Made by a program: the position numbers and the translations under genes
Notes under the pieces: model-generated
What the model was told of the DNA's origin: nothing
The model's database searches: none
What the model saw: the letters and a program-made list of their open reading frames with translations, nothing else
In this document: piece after piece, positions 8,386 to 16,885 of the stretch
Numbering within the stretch: the first letter of the stretch is position 1
Layout: the number at the start of each line of letters is the position of its first letter
Assembly: GCA_963710645.1 (NCBI GenBank)
Contig: CAVQBD010000002.1
Span: 434,001 to 498,000, forward strand
From: FEB-10 sp963710645
GTDB taxonomy: Bacteria; Acidobacteriota; Thermoanaerobaculia; Thermoanaerobaculales; Sulfomarinibacteraceae
Reading direction: 5' to 3'
DNA length: 64,000 nt

Positions 8386-9267
8386 ATGACGCCGGAACAG
8401 GCTCGTGAGTTGGGCTTTGCCCATTCGGGGAACCGCGGCGCTTCCGAGGAGGCGATCCAAGCCCATTACGATGTGGGGAATGAGTTCTACAGGCTCTGGC
8501 TTGACGACACCATGACCTACTCGTGTGCAATATGGGAGAGCGACGACGATACGCTCAGAGATGCACAGGCAAGAAAAGTCGACTACCACATCAAACAGGC
8601 AAAGGCCCACCAAGCTGGGACCGTGCTCGAAATTGGATGTGGCTGGGGCACATGCTTAAATAGGCTTGTAAGTCAATTCGGCGTTGACCACGCGGTTGGA
8701 CTGACTCTGTCGAGTGCGCAAGCGAATTGGATTTCAGGCCTAAATCTCCAAAACGCCGAAGTACGGGTCGAAAACTGGGAAGACCACTCGCCAAAATGTC
8801 ACTATGACGCAATAATTTCGATTGCTGCCATGGCACATTTCGTGAAGCCAGAGTTAACTTCGATCGATAGAATTAAGGTATACCGAGAATTTTTTGAACG
8901 ATGTTATGACTGGCTCAGACCGGGTGGTAGGTTAACTATAGAGACACAGGTTTATGGTTGTGGAGTGTACATTCCTCACAGCCCACTCTCTGGTGTATTC
9001 CCAGAGTCCGATATGCCACATTTTCATGAGCTTGCCTCTGGGTTCGATGGGATTTTTGATATCGAGAACATAGTGAATCATCGACGACACTACCCCAGAA
9101 CCTTGAGTTGTTGGTTGAAAAATTTAGAAGCAAATCGTACTCAAGCGGCGTCATATACCGATAAAGATGTAGTTAATCGATATGTAAAATTTCTTAAGGC
9201 TGGAATTAAGGGACATTCTCTCGGAATTTTTGAGCTCTTGAGATTAAATTTTTCAAAATCTTGGTAA
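8386..9267 (+). CDS. Cyclopropane-fatty-acid-synthase-family methyltransferase (atypical)
   Basis: 293 aa SAM-dependent methyltransferase related to cyclopropane fatty acid and mycolic acid methyltransferases. Visible hallmarks: AHYDVGNEFYRLWLDDTMTYS (substrate-entry helix), SAM loop VLEIGCGWGTC (~residue 80), VGLTLSSAQ, LRPGGRLTIET, and the C-terminal HYPRTLSCW segment. The position that reads FEH in canonical enzymes, whose Glu helps hold the catalytic bicarbonate, reads MAHF here, so the Glu is replaced by Ala and ordinary cyclopropanation is doubtful. It lacks the ~100-residue N-terminal domain of E. coli Cfa. ATG 8386 has GGAGG four bases upstream. The 3' half is strikingly AT-rich compared with the window, suggesting recent acquisition. 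Confidence 0.82.
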   Translation: MTPEQARELGFAHSGNRGASEEAIQAHYDVGNEFYRLWLDDTMTYSCAIWESDDDTLRDAQARKVDYHIKQAKAHQAGTVLEIGCGWGTCLNRLVSQFGVDHAVGLTLSSAQANWISGLNLQNAEVRVENWEDHSPKCHYDAIISIAAMAHFVKPELTSIDRIKVYREFFERCYDWLRPGGRLTIETQVYGCGVYIPHSPLSGVFPESDMPHFHELASGFDGIFDIENIVNHRRHYPRTLSCWLKNLEANRTQAASYTDKDVVNRYVKFLKAGIKGHSLGIFELLRLNFSKSW

Positions 9268-9586
9268 AGATATTCGTGATAATTTCTATTCATGTTTTCG
9301 ATTTATTAGAGAATTCAAATTGCAGAATTTGATTTGGTAGTTCGACTGATATAGTTCATTCCCCTTCATTGACAGAAAGTCCTCCAGTGAGATTGTTCCG
9401 AATACTCCTGCCGAGGACCCACCGACGCTGGATTACACCTTCGATTCCACGGGCTTTACATCGGCAGGGAGCTTTCTCTGATGCTAGAATAGTCTCGGAT
9501 GTTGCTGCAAAGAGGCTGGTATGTCTTGACCACAGTGTGGACGTCGATTGGCGGGTACGGGCGTTGGATTGGATAGGGATCGAGCC
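9268..9586. other. AT-rich intergenic region
   Basis: About 320 bases. The first ~100 are very AT-rich, the remainder returns to ~55% GC. Short plus-strand frames carry no recognisable protein. Likely holds the 3' end signals of the methyltransferase gene and the promoter of the following kinase gene, but no specific element is clear. Confidence 0.4.
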
Positions 9587-12277
9587 GTGAGCTTAGAATG
9601 GTCGAATTCAGTCGCTGATGTCCTTAACAAAAGTGAGTTTCTTGAGTCCGACCACAATAAGATCGATGTGTTCCTTTTTCACAAAGAGCTCCGGGAGAGA
9701 ATGCCGGTCCTGTCGTGGACGCTTTTTATATTCAATCCAGTGTATCTAGGGTGGTCGGTATTCGACTACATTCTGGTGCCAGGCGACTGGGTGTTTTTTC
9801 TCAAACTAAGAGTGTCTGCGGTCGTTGTATGTACTCTCGTAGCGCTCATTGTGTCTCGGCCGGCATGGAGACTATTCACGTGGGAAGCCCTCTGGATCAT
9901 AGCGTCTATTCAGTGCGCTTTTCTCTCGTTGATGTTGCCTCTCGTCGGAGGAGTAAATCTGTCGCGATACGTCATGGGTTATATATTGGTGATTCTCGCG
10001 GCCGGGATATTTCCAACGTGGCCTGTACGATGGGTTGTATCGGTGGTGGGTGTTTCTCTGGGAATCACGGGGACGGTTTTCCTTGCCCTGTGGGACAGGA
10101 ACGCTATTCCTATTCCGGACGTTGTGAGTAATTCATTCGTAATTGCAACCGCATCCGCTGTGAGTGTCCTGATGGGCGCGTATAGGTACAAGTTTGCGAA
10201 AACGGATTATCAACGCCGCGTGCAGTTGGCAGAAATTGCGCGCCGAGAAACGGATGCGCGTCAGGATTTGGCGAAAACGTCTGGTGACCTTCAAATCGCC
10301 CTGGAAAAGCTAGAGGAGCTTGATCGCCTTAAGAGTAAGTTCTTTGCGAATATCTCTCACGAGCTGCGAACACCGTTGACTCTCATCCTGGCTCCCGTTG
10401 ATGAGCTTGCGACACATGTGACTTCTCAACATGAACTGCAGCAGCTTCGAGTCATTCGGCGCAATGCGGAGAGGTTACTTCGTCTCATTAACGACTTGTT
10501 GGATCTTTCCAGGGTTGACGCAGGCGGGCTGAGATTAAATCTGGCTGAGATGGACATCCGTTCCATCGTTACGGCGGTTCACGAAAACAGTGCCCCGGCT
10601 GCGATGGCTAGGTCGATCGAATTCGAACTTCGCATGGATCAGCCGATAGACAAGATCTGGGGCGATGCCCACAGATTGGAAATCGTGATTACTAACTTGG
10701 TGAGCAACGCGATCAAGTTCGCGCCGGATGGGGGTTGGGTTGAGGTTCGAGTAGCCGAGGTCCCGGCCGGTGTCCAGGTGCAGGTTTCTGACAATGGTCG
10801 CGGAGTTTCATCCGACGATCTGCCTCGGGTGTTTGAACGCTTTTTCCAGGTTTCTCCAGGGGACCGTAGGCGTGAGGGAGGCGTGGGAATAGGGTTGGCG
10901 CTGGCAAAAGAACTGGTGGAACTTCACGGCGGGGAGATCTCTGTCGCGAGTGAGCCGGAGGTTAAAACAACGTTTACCGTGGCCCTCAAATATGGGAATG
11001 AGCATATTCGGCCAGAGGTTGTTGAACGTCGCACACAGTTCGAAGAAAAGCCCGTCCGCCTGCGTCGTGCAGAAGATGAGGTGAGGTCACGGGGAGGAGT
11101 CGATGCGGTGTCTCTTCGAGAAGAGACTGCAGAACCCGACTCACGGGCGTCAGATTTTTTTGATGTCGGCAGTGGAAAGCCGACCATTCTCTTGGTTGAG
11201 GATCACGGAGATGTGCGGGACTTCATTTCCACACTGCTGAACTCTATCGCCGACGTGAGGATTGCGGGGAACGGTCTAGAGGCGCTCAGTATGGTCAGCG
11301 AAGACCCGCCGGACCTTGTTATTTCGGACGTCATGATGCCAGAGATGGACGGTACGGAACTATGCCGCGCCCTGAAAAGCGATCCCAGATTCAGAAATAT
11401 CCCCGTCATACTGCTTACCGCGAGAGTGAGCTCAGAGGCCACCCTTGAAGCGTACGCTCACGGCGCGGACGATTTTGTTGCAAAACCATTTCATCCACAG
11501 GTGCTGATGGCCAGGATCCGCGCTCAGCTGAGATTGCGATTTCTTTCTCTTCAAATGGTCCAGCAAGAGAAATTGGCAGTAGTGGGTACGCTGGCGGCTG
11601 GGATTCTCCATGAAGTTCGAAATCCTCTAAACGCCATCTTGAACGCATCAAGAGTATTATCCACGCAGAATCCGGGCGACGATGTACGGGACGAGTTAAT
11701 TGCTGTTATTTCCGACGGAGCGACAAGAATCAACGATATTGCATCGGCGTTGGACTCACACGCGCGGCCGGCAGAATCTGGATTTAGGCAACAGTGCGAC
11801 GTTCGCGTAGGACTCGACGCAACTCTTCGCATTCTGAACCACAGGTTGGATGGAATAGAAGTCCACCGAGAGTATCGTTCCGATCGATTTGCTGTTGCCC
11901 CCGCAGGGCCATTGAATCAGGTATTCCTTAATCTCTTGGATAATGCTCTGAAGGCCGGAGCTGATAACGTCTGGGTCAGCGTGAACGAAGATGGCGGTCG
12001 GCTACGCATCGTGATTGGCGACAACGGGCCGGGTGTGCCGCCTAATATTGCAAATCGAATTTTCGACGCGTTTTTCACAAACAGGTCTGATGGATCCGGA
12101 ACTGGTCTTGGTTTGTATTTGTCGAATAAGATCTTGACTGAGCACAACGGTACGCTCGAGTATCGTGACCGAGATGGCGGGGGGGCTGAGTTCGTTGTAG
12201 AGGTCCCAATTGTCGGTGTTCAGGGAGAAGACGACAGTTCTGAGAGCCATTCCAGCTCGTCTGGAATCCCGAATTAG
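9587..12277 (+). CDS. 6-TM kinase-receiver-kinase hybrid sensor protein
   Basis: 896 aa from a GTG with AGGGAT upstream (an in-frame TTG at 9548 is also open). Order: about six membrane helices (~35-195), a linker coiled coil, HisKA with His258 (FFANISHELRTPLT), HATPase (NLVSNAIKFAP, DNGRGVS, GIGLALAKEL), a receiver (~545-660) with phospho-acceptor Asp581 in LVISDVMMP, then a second complete kinase with His675 (GILHEVRNPLNA) and HATPase (NLLDNALKAGA, DNGPGVP, GTGLGLYLSN). Two kinase cores around one receiver suggest an intramolecular phosphorelay or branched output. The HAMP-less 6-TM input is like PhcS, LqsS and CqsS, which sense hydrophobic signals. Followed 35 bp later by a PhcB-like enzyme. 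Codon and base use are AT-richer than the window. Confidence 0.9.
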   Translation: MSLEWSNSVADVLNKSEFLESDHNKIDVFLFHKELRERMPVLSWTLFIFNPVYLGWSVFDYILVPGDWVFFLKLRVSAVVVCTLVALIVSRPAWRLFTWEALWIIASIQCAFLSLMLPLVGGVNLSRYVMGYILVILAAGIFPTWPVRWVVSVVGVSLGITGTVFLALWDRNAIPIPDVVSNSFVIATASAVSVLMGAYRYKFAKTDYQRRVQLAEIARRETDARQDLAKTSGDLQIALEKLEELDRLKSKFFANISHELRTPLTLILAPVDELATHVTSQHELQQLRVIRRNAERLLRLINDLLDLSRVDAGGLRLNLAEMDIRSIVTAVHENSAPAAMARSIEFELRMDQPIDKIWGDAHRLEIVITNLVSNAIKFAPDGGWVEVRVAEVPAGVQVQVSDNGRGVSSDDLPRVFERFFQVSPGDRRREGGVGIGLALAKELVELHGGEISVASEPEVKTTFTVALKYGNEHIRPEVVERRTQFEEKPVRLRRAEDEVRSRGGVDAVSLREETAEPDSRASDFFDVGSGKPTILLVEDHGDVRDFISTLLNSIADVRIAGNGLEALSMVSEDPPDLVISDVMMPEMDGTELCRALKSDPRFRNIPVILLTARVSSEATLEAYAHGADDFVAKPFHPQVLMARIRAQLRLRFLSLQMVQQEKLAVVGTLAAGILHEVRNPLNAILNASRVLSTQNPGDDVRDELIAVISDGATRINDIASALDSHARPAESGFRQQCDVRVGLDATLRILNHRLDGIEVHREYRSDRFAVAPAGPLNQVFLNLLDNALKAGADNVWVSVNEDGGRLRIVIGDNGPGVPPNIANRIFDAFFTNRSDGSGTGLGLYLSNKILTEHNGTLEYRDRDGGGAEFVVEVPIVGVQGEDDSSESHSSSSGIPN

Positions 12278-12312
12278 GTTCGGGGTCGTGAGGCAAACGA
12301 ACGGGAGAATCG

Positions 12313-13788
12313 ATGGTCAAATCTTATGAGAGTTTGATGGGGGCTGTTGCTCGGTCAGTCTTCTTTCGCCCAGAACGCCAGAGGGTTCGAGAGCTGCTCT
12401 CTAGGGATGCCAGGCCGCATCTGGTGGTTGATGGTGTAGATTTCCCGCTTTTTGACCTTTCCATGAATGGGGTGTCCTTCCTAGCGCCGAACGGTGCCAG
12501 CGATTGGACGATTGGTGAAGAAATCGATCTCTCTCTCACGCTTCACGGCGAGGAGGTCTACACCGGCCCGGCCCGGATCGCGAGGGCAGAGCAAGGGCCG
12601 CGAAACGGATCGCTGGTTGGGCTAGGGTTGAAAACCGGGTTCTTGGATTTGCCAGCGATAAGGCGGCGGGACAACGAAAAACGACTCGAACGTGAACTGG
12701 AAGAGGGGCCACGACCAGTCAATGAGTTGGTTCCCAAGTCGTACCGAGAAGTTGTCGCCAGGATTGTGCATTTCTTGAGTTTCTATCGCAGGTCGCTCAG
12801 AGAATTCGAGGAACACTGCACACACCACGGTGCGGGTACCGAAGCTTGTGAGGGCCTAGTCGAGCGCGCATATGAATCGATGAAATCGCCTTGGTGGGAA
12901 CTACAGGTAGAGGCTGCGCGGGCAGCGGCCGTGTGTTTTGAAGACCGAGACATTCTAATCGCGGCAAAGGAGTACACGGAAGATGTCGTAACGCCGATCG
13001 TAATGGAGTCCGCACTGGGACGCCGAACGTATTACAAACCTCTTGGGTACGCGGGCGATTTCCAGACAATGCTGTATGTATATGCGAATTCCTTTGAAGG
13101 GGACTCTGTCTTCGGAAAGGTCATTCACAAGTTCTTTCCACAGGATCACCCGCTTGGTCGGGGCATCCGAACCCGAAAAGACCTAGTCATCAGCCTCATG
13201 GAATCCGAACATGTCCGAATTCTGCAAGAGGCTACTGCATCCCCGATGTTTCGAGTAGCCAGCCTCGGTTGCGGCCCTGCACTTGAGGTGTCGGAGTTTA
13301 TTTCTCGCAACAAAACTTGGCCGGGTCGCGTGGCGTGGACTCTGATCGACCAAGAAGAAGAGGCACTCAGTGCTGCCTATCGTGAGAGTCGAAGAGAAAT
13401 AGGAAAGTGGGGATCAAGCGGAGATCTGTTCTTGTTGAACCTCTCGTTTGTGCAGATGTTAAGCGAAGGTCTTCCATTACGAGAACCTGGATCCCAAGAC
13501 TTCATTTTCAGTTCGGGGTTGTTCGATTATCTGAGGGAATCTCGCGCTCGGGTCCTAATTCGCGCGCTGTACGACCTATTGACTGACGGCGGACTACTAC
13601 TGATTGGCAACGCCGTTGCACCCAACGAGTTTTTTTGGGCGGCTGAGTTCTTAGTTGACTGGACTCTCTTGTACAGGACGCGGGAAGAAATGCTTCGGCT
13701 CGCAGCGCTACTGCCTGAGGCAGCGGAGATCGAGGTCATCGAGGAACCCTCGGGCGGATACTACTTCCTGAAAGTGAGAAAGCACTGA
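12313..13788 (+). CDS. PilZ domain fused to PhcB-like SAM methyltransferase
   Basis: 491 aa. The N-terminal ~110 residues are a PilZ domain with both c-di-GMP motifs: RQRVR at 22-26 (RxxxR) and DLSMNG at 48-53 (DxSxxG). The C-terminal ~300 residues resemble the PhcB class annotated as 3-hydroxypalmitate methyl ester biosynthesis: YKPLGYAGDFQTM, SAM loop VASLGCGPALEV (Gly319), FSSGLFDYL, LLTDGGLLLIGN, DWTLLYRTREEM. PhcB-type enzymes are thought to methylate a hydroxy fatty acid to make a diffusible quorum signal. Start ATG 12313 has GGGAG upstream. It lies 35 bp after the 6-TM kinase gene and 90 bp before a receiver-kinase gene, the same partners PhcB has in Ralstonia. Substrate is inferred, not shown. 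Confidence 0.8.
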   Translation: MVKSYESLMGAVARSVFFRPERQRVRELLSRDARPHLVVDGVDFPLFDLSMNGVSFLAPNGASDWTIGEEIDLSLTLHGEEVYTGPARIARAEQGPRNGSLVGLGLKTGFLDLPAIRRRDNEKRLERELEEGPRPVNELVPKSYREVVARIVHFLSFYRRSLREFEEHCTHHGAGTEACEGLVERAYESMKSPWWELQVEAARAAAVCFEDRDILIAAKEYTEDVVTPIVMESALGRRTYYKPLGYAGDFQTMLYVYANSFEGDSVFGKVIHKFFPQDHPLGRGIRTRKDLVISLMESEHVRILQEATASPMFRVASLGCGPALEVSEFISRNKTWPGRVAWTLIDQEEEALSAAYRESRREIGKWGSSGDLFLLNLSFVQMLSEGLPLREPGSQDFIFSSGLFDYLRESRARVLIRALYDLLTDGGLLLIGNAVAPNEFFWAAEFLVDWTLLYRTREEMLRLAALLPEAAEIEVIEEPSGGYYFLKVRKH

Positions 13789-13865
13789 GATCGGGTATGT
13801 CCCCTGGGCAAGCATGGAATCCCGAAGAAGCGCGAAAGACATCTTCGAAATGAGTGAATCGCTGG

Positions 13866-13871
13866 TAGTAT
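13866..13871 (+). promoter_or_regulatory. Possible -10 box of a leaderless gene
   Basis: TAGTAT ends exactly seven bases before the ATG of the receiver-kinase gene, the usual spacing from a -10 box to the first transcribed base. No purine-rich ribosome site is present. The -35 region (TTCGAA with a 16-base spacer) is weak. Confidence 0.35.
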
Positions 13872-13878
13872 CGTGTAA

Positions 13879-15021
13879 ATGAGCGAGACGATTCTGTATG
13901 TCGACGACGACACATCAAACCTCGTAGTATTGAAGGCGACGTGTGCCGACGAGTTCGATGTCATCACCGCGTCGGGTGGCCCGGAGGCCCTGGAGATCCT
14001 CAAGGAGCGGGAGGTCGCGGTTCTGCTGGTGGATCAGCGGATGCCGGGAATGACCGGTGTGGAGGTCTTCGAGGCGACCCAGGACCTGTACCCGGACACG
14101 GTGCGAATTCTGATTACGGCCTACTCGGACCTTTCGGACGCGATCAACGCGATCAACCGAGGCAAGATCAGGCGCTACATCCGCAAGCCCTGGGAGCCGG
14201 TTGAGTTGAAGGCGGTCCTTCGCGAGGGGATCGAGAGTTACCAGACCCGGCGAAAGATCCTCCAGCTCGAGACACGGCTGATCGAGACGGAAAGGACCTA
14301 CGCGCTGGGAGTGGTGGCGGCCGGAGTTGCCCACGAGCTGCGTAATCCGCTGGCTGCAATGGTCATGGGGCTCGATCTTGCTCAGCTGAGGTTGGATCAG
14401 ATGGCCAGCGAGCTGCGGCCTGGAACGTTGGTTGAGGACCGACATGCGGAGACGGTCAAAAGAGTCCGAAAGCAGCTGGACGAGGTGGCCTCGGCGGCCG
14501 ATCAGGTCTCCGAGATCACCAAAGGAATGGAGCTTGGCCATCGCAGGCGAGATGAAGATGAAGTTGCTGACCTGAAGGAAATCATCGAATTGACAGTCAA
14601 ATTTGTGCGGGCAGCGGTGCTCAAACAGGCCCAGCTCAGGTTGGATGTGGAGCCGGTTCCCCTGGTCAAGGGGTCGCCGAACAGGCTGGGGCAGGTGATG
14701 ACAAATCTCCTGGTCAACGCGCTTCAGGCATTGCCCGACCGTCCACGCCCGGAAAACGAAATCTCCGTTTCGCTGGCCAGACACGTGGACCCCGGGTGGG
14801 TGAGGCTGAACGTGTCGGATAACGGGGCCGGTATATCGGAAGAGGTGGCGTCCCACATCTTTGATCCCTTCTTCACCACCAAGACGCAGGGAGGCACCGG
14901 CCTGGGTCTTGCGATCTCGAAGAAGATCGTTGAGGAGGCTGAGGGTAGAATCGAAGTGTCCAGCAGGCTCGGAGAAGGGACCGTGTTTTCGGTGTATCTT
15001 CGGGAGGCGTCGACGGGCTGA
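13879..15021 (+). CDS. Receiver-histidine kinase protein (PhcR-like architecture)
   Basis: 380 aa with the reverse of the usual order: an N-terminal receiver (1-125; YVDDD, phospho-acceptor Asp52 in LLVDQRMPGMTGVE, TAYSD, IRKPW) feeding a C-terminal histidine kinase (His152 in GVAHELRNPLAA; NLLVNALQALP; DNGAGIS; GTGLGLAIS). The DQRMPGMTG and AINRGKIRRYIRKPW segments are typical of the RpfG/HupR/PhcR/PhcQ receiver class. In Ralstonia, PhcR has this receiver-kinase layout and acts downstream of the sensor PhcS and signal synthase PhcB. No membrane segment, so cytoplasmic. Its composition is GC-rich like the rest of the window, unlike the two preceding genes. No ribosome site; probably leaderless. 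Confidence 0.9.
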   Translation: MSETILYVDDDTSNLVVLKATCADEFDVITASGGPEALEILKEREVAVLLVDQRMPGMTGVEVFEATQDLYPDTVRILITAYSDLSDAINAINRGKIRRYIRKPWEPVELKAVLREGIESYQTRRKILQLETRLIETERTYALGVVAAGVAHELRNPLAAMVMGLDLAQLRLDQMASELRPGTLVEDRHAETVKRVRKQLDEVASAADQVSEITKGMELGHRRRDEDEVADLKEIIELTVKFVRAAVLKQAQLRLDVEPVPLVKGSPNRLGQVMTNLLVNALQALPDRPRPENEISVSLARHVDPGWVRLNVSDNGAGISEEVASHIFDPFFTTKTQGGTGLGLAISKKIVEEAEGRIEVSSRLGEGTVFSVYLREASTG

Positions 15022-15144
15022 TTGACCCGTGACGAGCCCATGAGCAGTGTCTGAGAACCCTTCCCGGCCACGATGACAGCGGCAACTGCAATATCAGGCG
15101 CTAAATTCTGTTATTCTTGAGATCGAGACGCTGTAGGAGGATCC

Positions 15145-16806
15145 ATGATCGCGCTGAATGTCGAACCGCCCAAGGGCCAGGCCTTTGACGAGCAATTGGA
15201 CGGTGGAACCCATGTGATTGGGCGCTCGTCGAGGGCGGATGTTGTGATCCCCGACCGTTCGCTCTCGCGACAGCACGCTCGTCTTCGTCTGGACAACGGG
15301 ACGTGGGTCATTGAGGATCTCGGCTCTCGCAACGGGACCCTTGTCAATCGGCAGAAAATCGCCCAACCGACATCGCTCCGTCCGGGGGATGTCGTCGGGC
15401 TCGGGGCGAGCATCGTCACGGTGCGACGCATTGGAGACGAGGAGGCGGCCCCTGCGCCTCCCCAGAGTGGAATGGGAGACCTGACGATCTTCAAGCCGGC
15501 GTCGCAGGTCCTCGAAGAATCGAGCGTGGGAACCCCGCCCGTCGGGGTGGAGGATGACCGGCGGCTTCGAGGATATGCAGACCGACTTCGTACCCTGAAC
15601 GAGGTTCACGAGGCCCTCGGGCGGTCGGTGGCCATTGGAGAACTCCTCGATCTGATCCTCGATCGGGCGTTTGACGCGTTGGGCCCCGAGGAGGGCGCCA
15701 TCTTTCTCAAGAACCGGGATGGTGGCTATGACTGCGCCGCCAGCCGATCAAACAGAGGGAGCAACCACCGTTGCCTCTATTCACAGAACCTCATCCGTGA
15801 GGTGGCCGAAAAGGGTCTCGCGGCGCTCGTTCTCGACGCTGAGATGGATGACAGATTCAATCAGGCGGCAAGCATCCTCAATGCTGGAGTGAGATCGCTG
15901 GTGGCTGCACCTCTCATGGATCCCGAAGGCCCGTTGGGAATGATGGTGCTTGGGTCCACTTTCAGCGTGCGTCAGTTCAACGAGGAGGACATGCAGCTGC
16001 TGGTTTCGCTCGCCAACGTCGCCGCCATGAGGATCCAGAACCTGCGACTGACCGAGGAAGGGGCCGAACGAAAGCGACTCGAGAGCGAGGTCAAGCTGGC
16101 CCGCGATATTCAGATGGCGTTGCTTCCCCAGGAACTGCCTGATGTGGCGAACTACGAACTCCATGGCGGAAATCTGCCGTCGCGAGGCGTGTCGGGCGAC
16201 CTCTTCAAGGTGGTGGAACGGGAGCCCGGTGGAGATTGCTATGTTTTCTTGGCCGATGTCTCGGGCAAGGGAATCGCGGCTTCCCTCTTGACCGCGTCGT
16301 TGGAGGCGCTGGTCGCCGGGCAGATCGAGTTGGGAGCGCCCACCGATGCAAGCTGTGCGCTGGTTTCCCGGCTGCTCTTTGACAGGACTCCGCCGGAGAA
16401 ATACGCGACAGGGTTTTTGGGAGTGTTGGATCCGGCCACCGGCGGAATGAAGTACACAAACGCTGGGCATAACCCGGGCCTGTGGATCAGGAACGACGGG
16501 ACCTCGCAGTGGCTCGAAGCTACGGGCATGCCGCTGGGTATTCTCCCGGGTGGGGAATACACGACAGAATCGGTCAGCCTCGACCGGGGTGATGTATTGG
16601 TTCTCTACACCGACGGCATCACGGAGGCAGAGAACCCTGCCGAAGAGGAGTTCGGCGAAGAGCGCCTCCAAGAGGTCTGCGTTCGTCATCACAAACTGCC
16701 TCTTGCGGACCTTGCGGAGAAGCTGGAATCGGAGTTAGAGGCATTTGCCGAAGGCGTTCCGTTCGCTGACGATCGGACATTCGTCATGGTACGTCGTCTC
16801 GACTGA
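15145..16806 (+). CDS. FHA-GAF-PP2C (RsbU/SpoIIE-type) phosphatase
   Basis: 553 aa. FHA phosphothreonine-binding domain at ~1-95 (VIGRSSRADVVIPD, LSRQHARL, LGSRNGTLVN), GAF domain at ~165-310, then a PP2C-like SpoIIE phosphatase domain at ~330-552 (LARDIQMALLPQ, GVSGDLF, FLADVSGKGIAASLL, TNAGHNPGLW, VLYTDGITEA, DDRTFVMVR). Such proteins dephosphorylate STAS anti-sigma antagonists in partner-switching pathways; a STAS protein lies at 32330-32668. The FHA domain implies control by Ser/Thr kinases, two of which are in this window. GTAGGAGGATCC precedes ATG 15145, a strong ribosome site. Confidence 0.93.
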   Translation: MIALNVEPPKGQAFDEQLDGGTHVIGRSSRADVVIPDRSLSRQHARLRLDNGTWVIEDLGSRNGTLVNRQKIAQPTSLRPGDVVGLGASIVTVRRIGDEEAAPAPPQSGMGDLTIFKPASQVLEESSVGTPPVGVEDDRRLRGYADRLRTLNEVHEALGRSVAIGELLDLILDRAFDALGPEEGAIFLKNRDGGYDCAASRSNRGSNHRCLYSQNLIREVAEKGLAALVLDAEMDDRFNQAASILNAGVRSLVAAPLMDPEGPLGMMVLGSTFSVRQFNEEDMQLLVSLANVAAMRIQNLRLTEEGAERKRLESEVKLARDIQMALLPQELPDVANYELHGGNLPSRGVSGDLFKVVEREPGGDCYVFLADVSGKGIAASLLTASLEALVAGQIELGAPTDASCALVSRLLFDRTPPEKYATGFLGVLDPATGGMKYTNAGHNPGLWIRNDGTSQWLEATGMPLGILPGGEYTTESVSLDRGDVLVLYTDGITEAENPAEEEFGEERLQEVCVRHHKLPLADLAEKLESELEAFAEGVPFADDRTFVMVRRLD

Positions 16807-16885
16807 CCCCACCGCGATCCGGCTACAATCAATTCCAGGATAGCCTCGGTGCCGCACGGCGGCTGAATCGAATTGGAGGTAGCCG

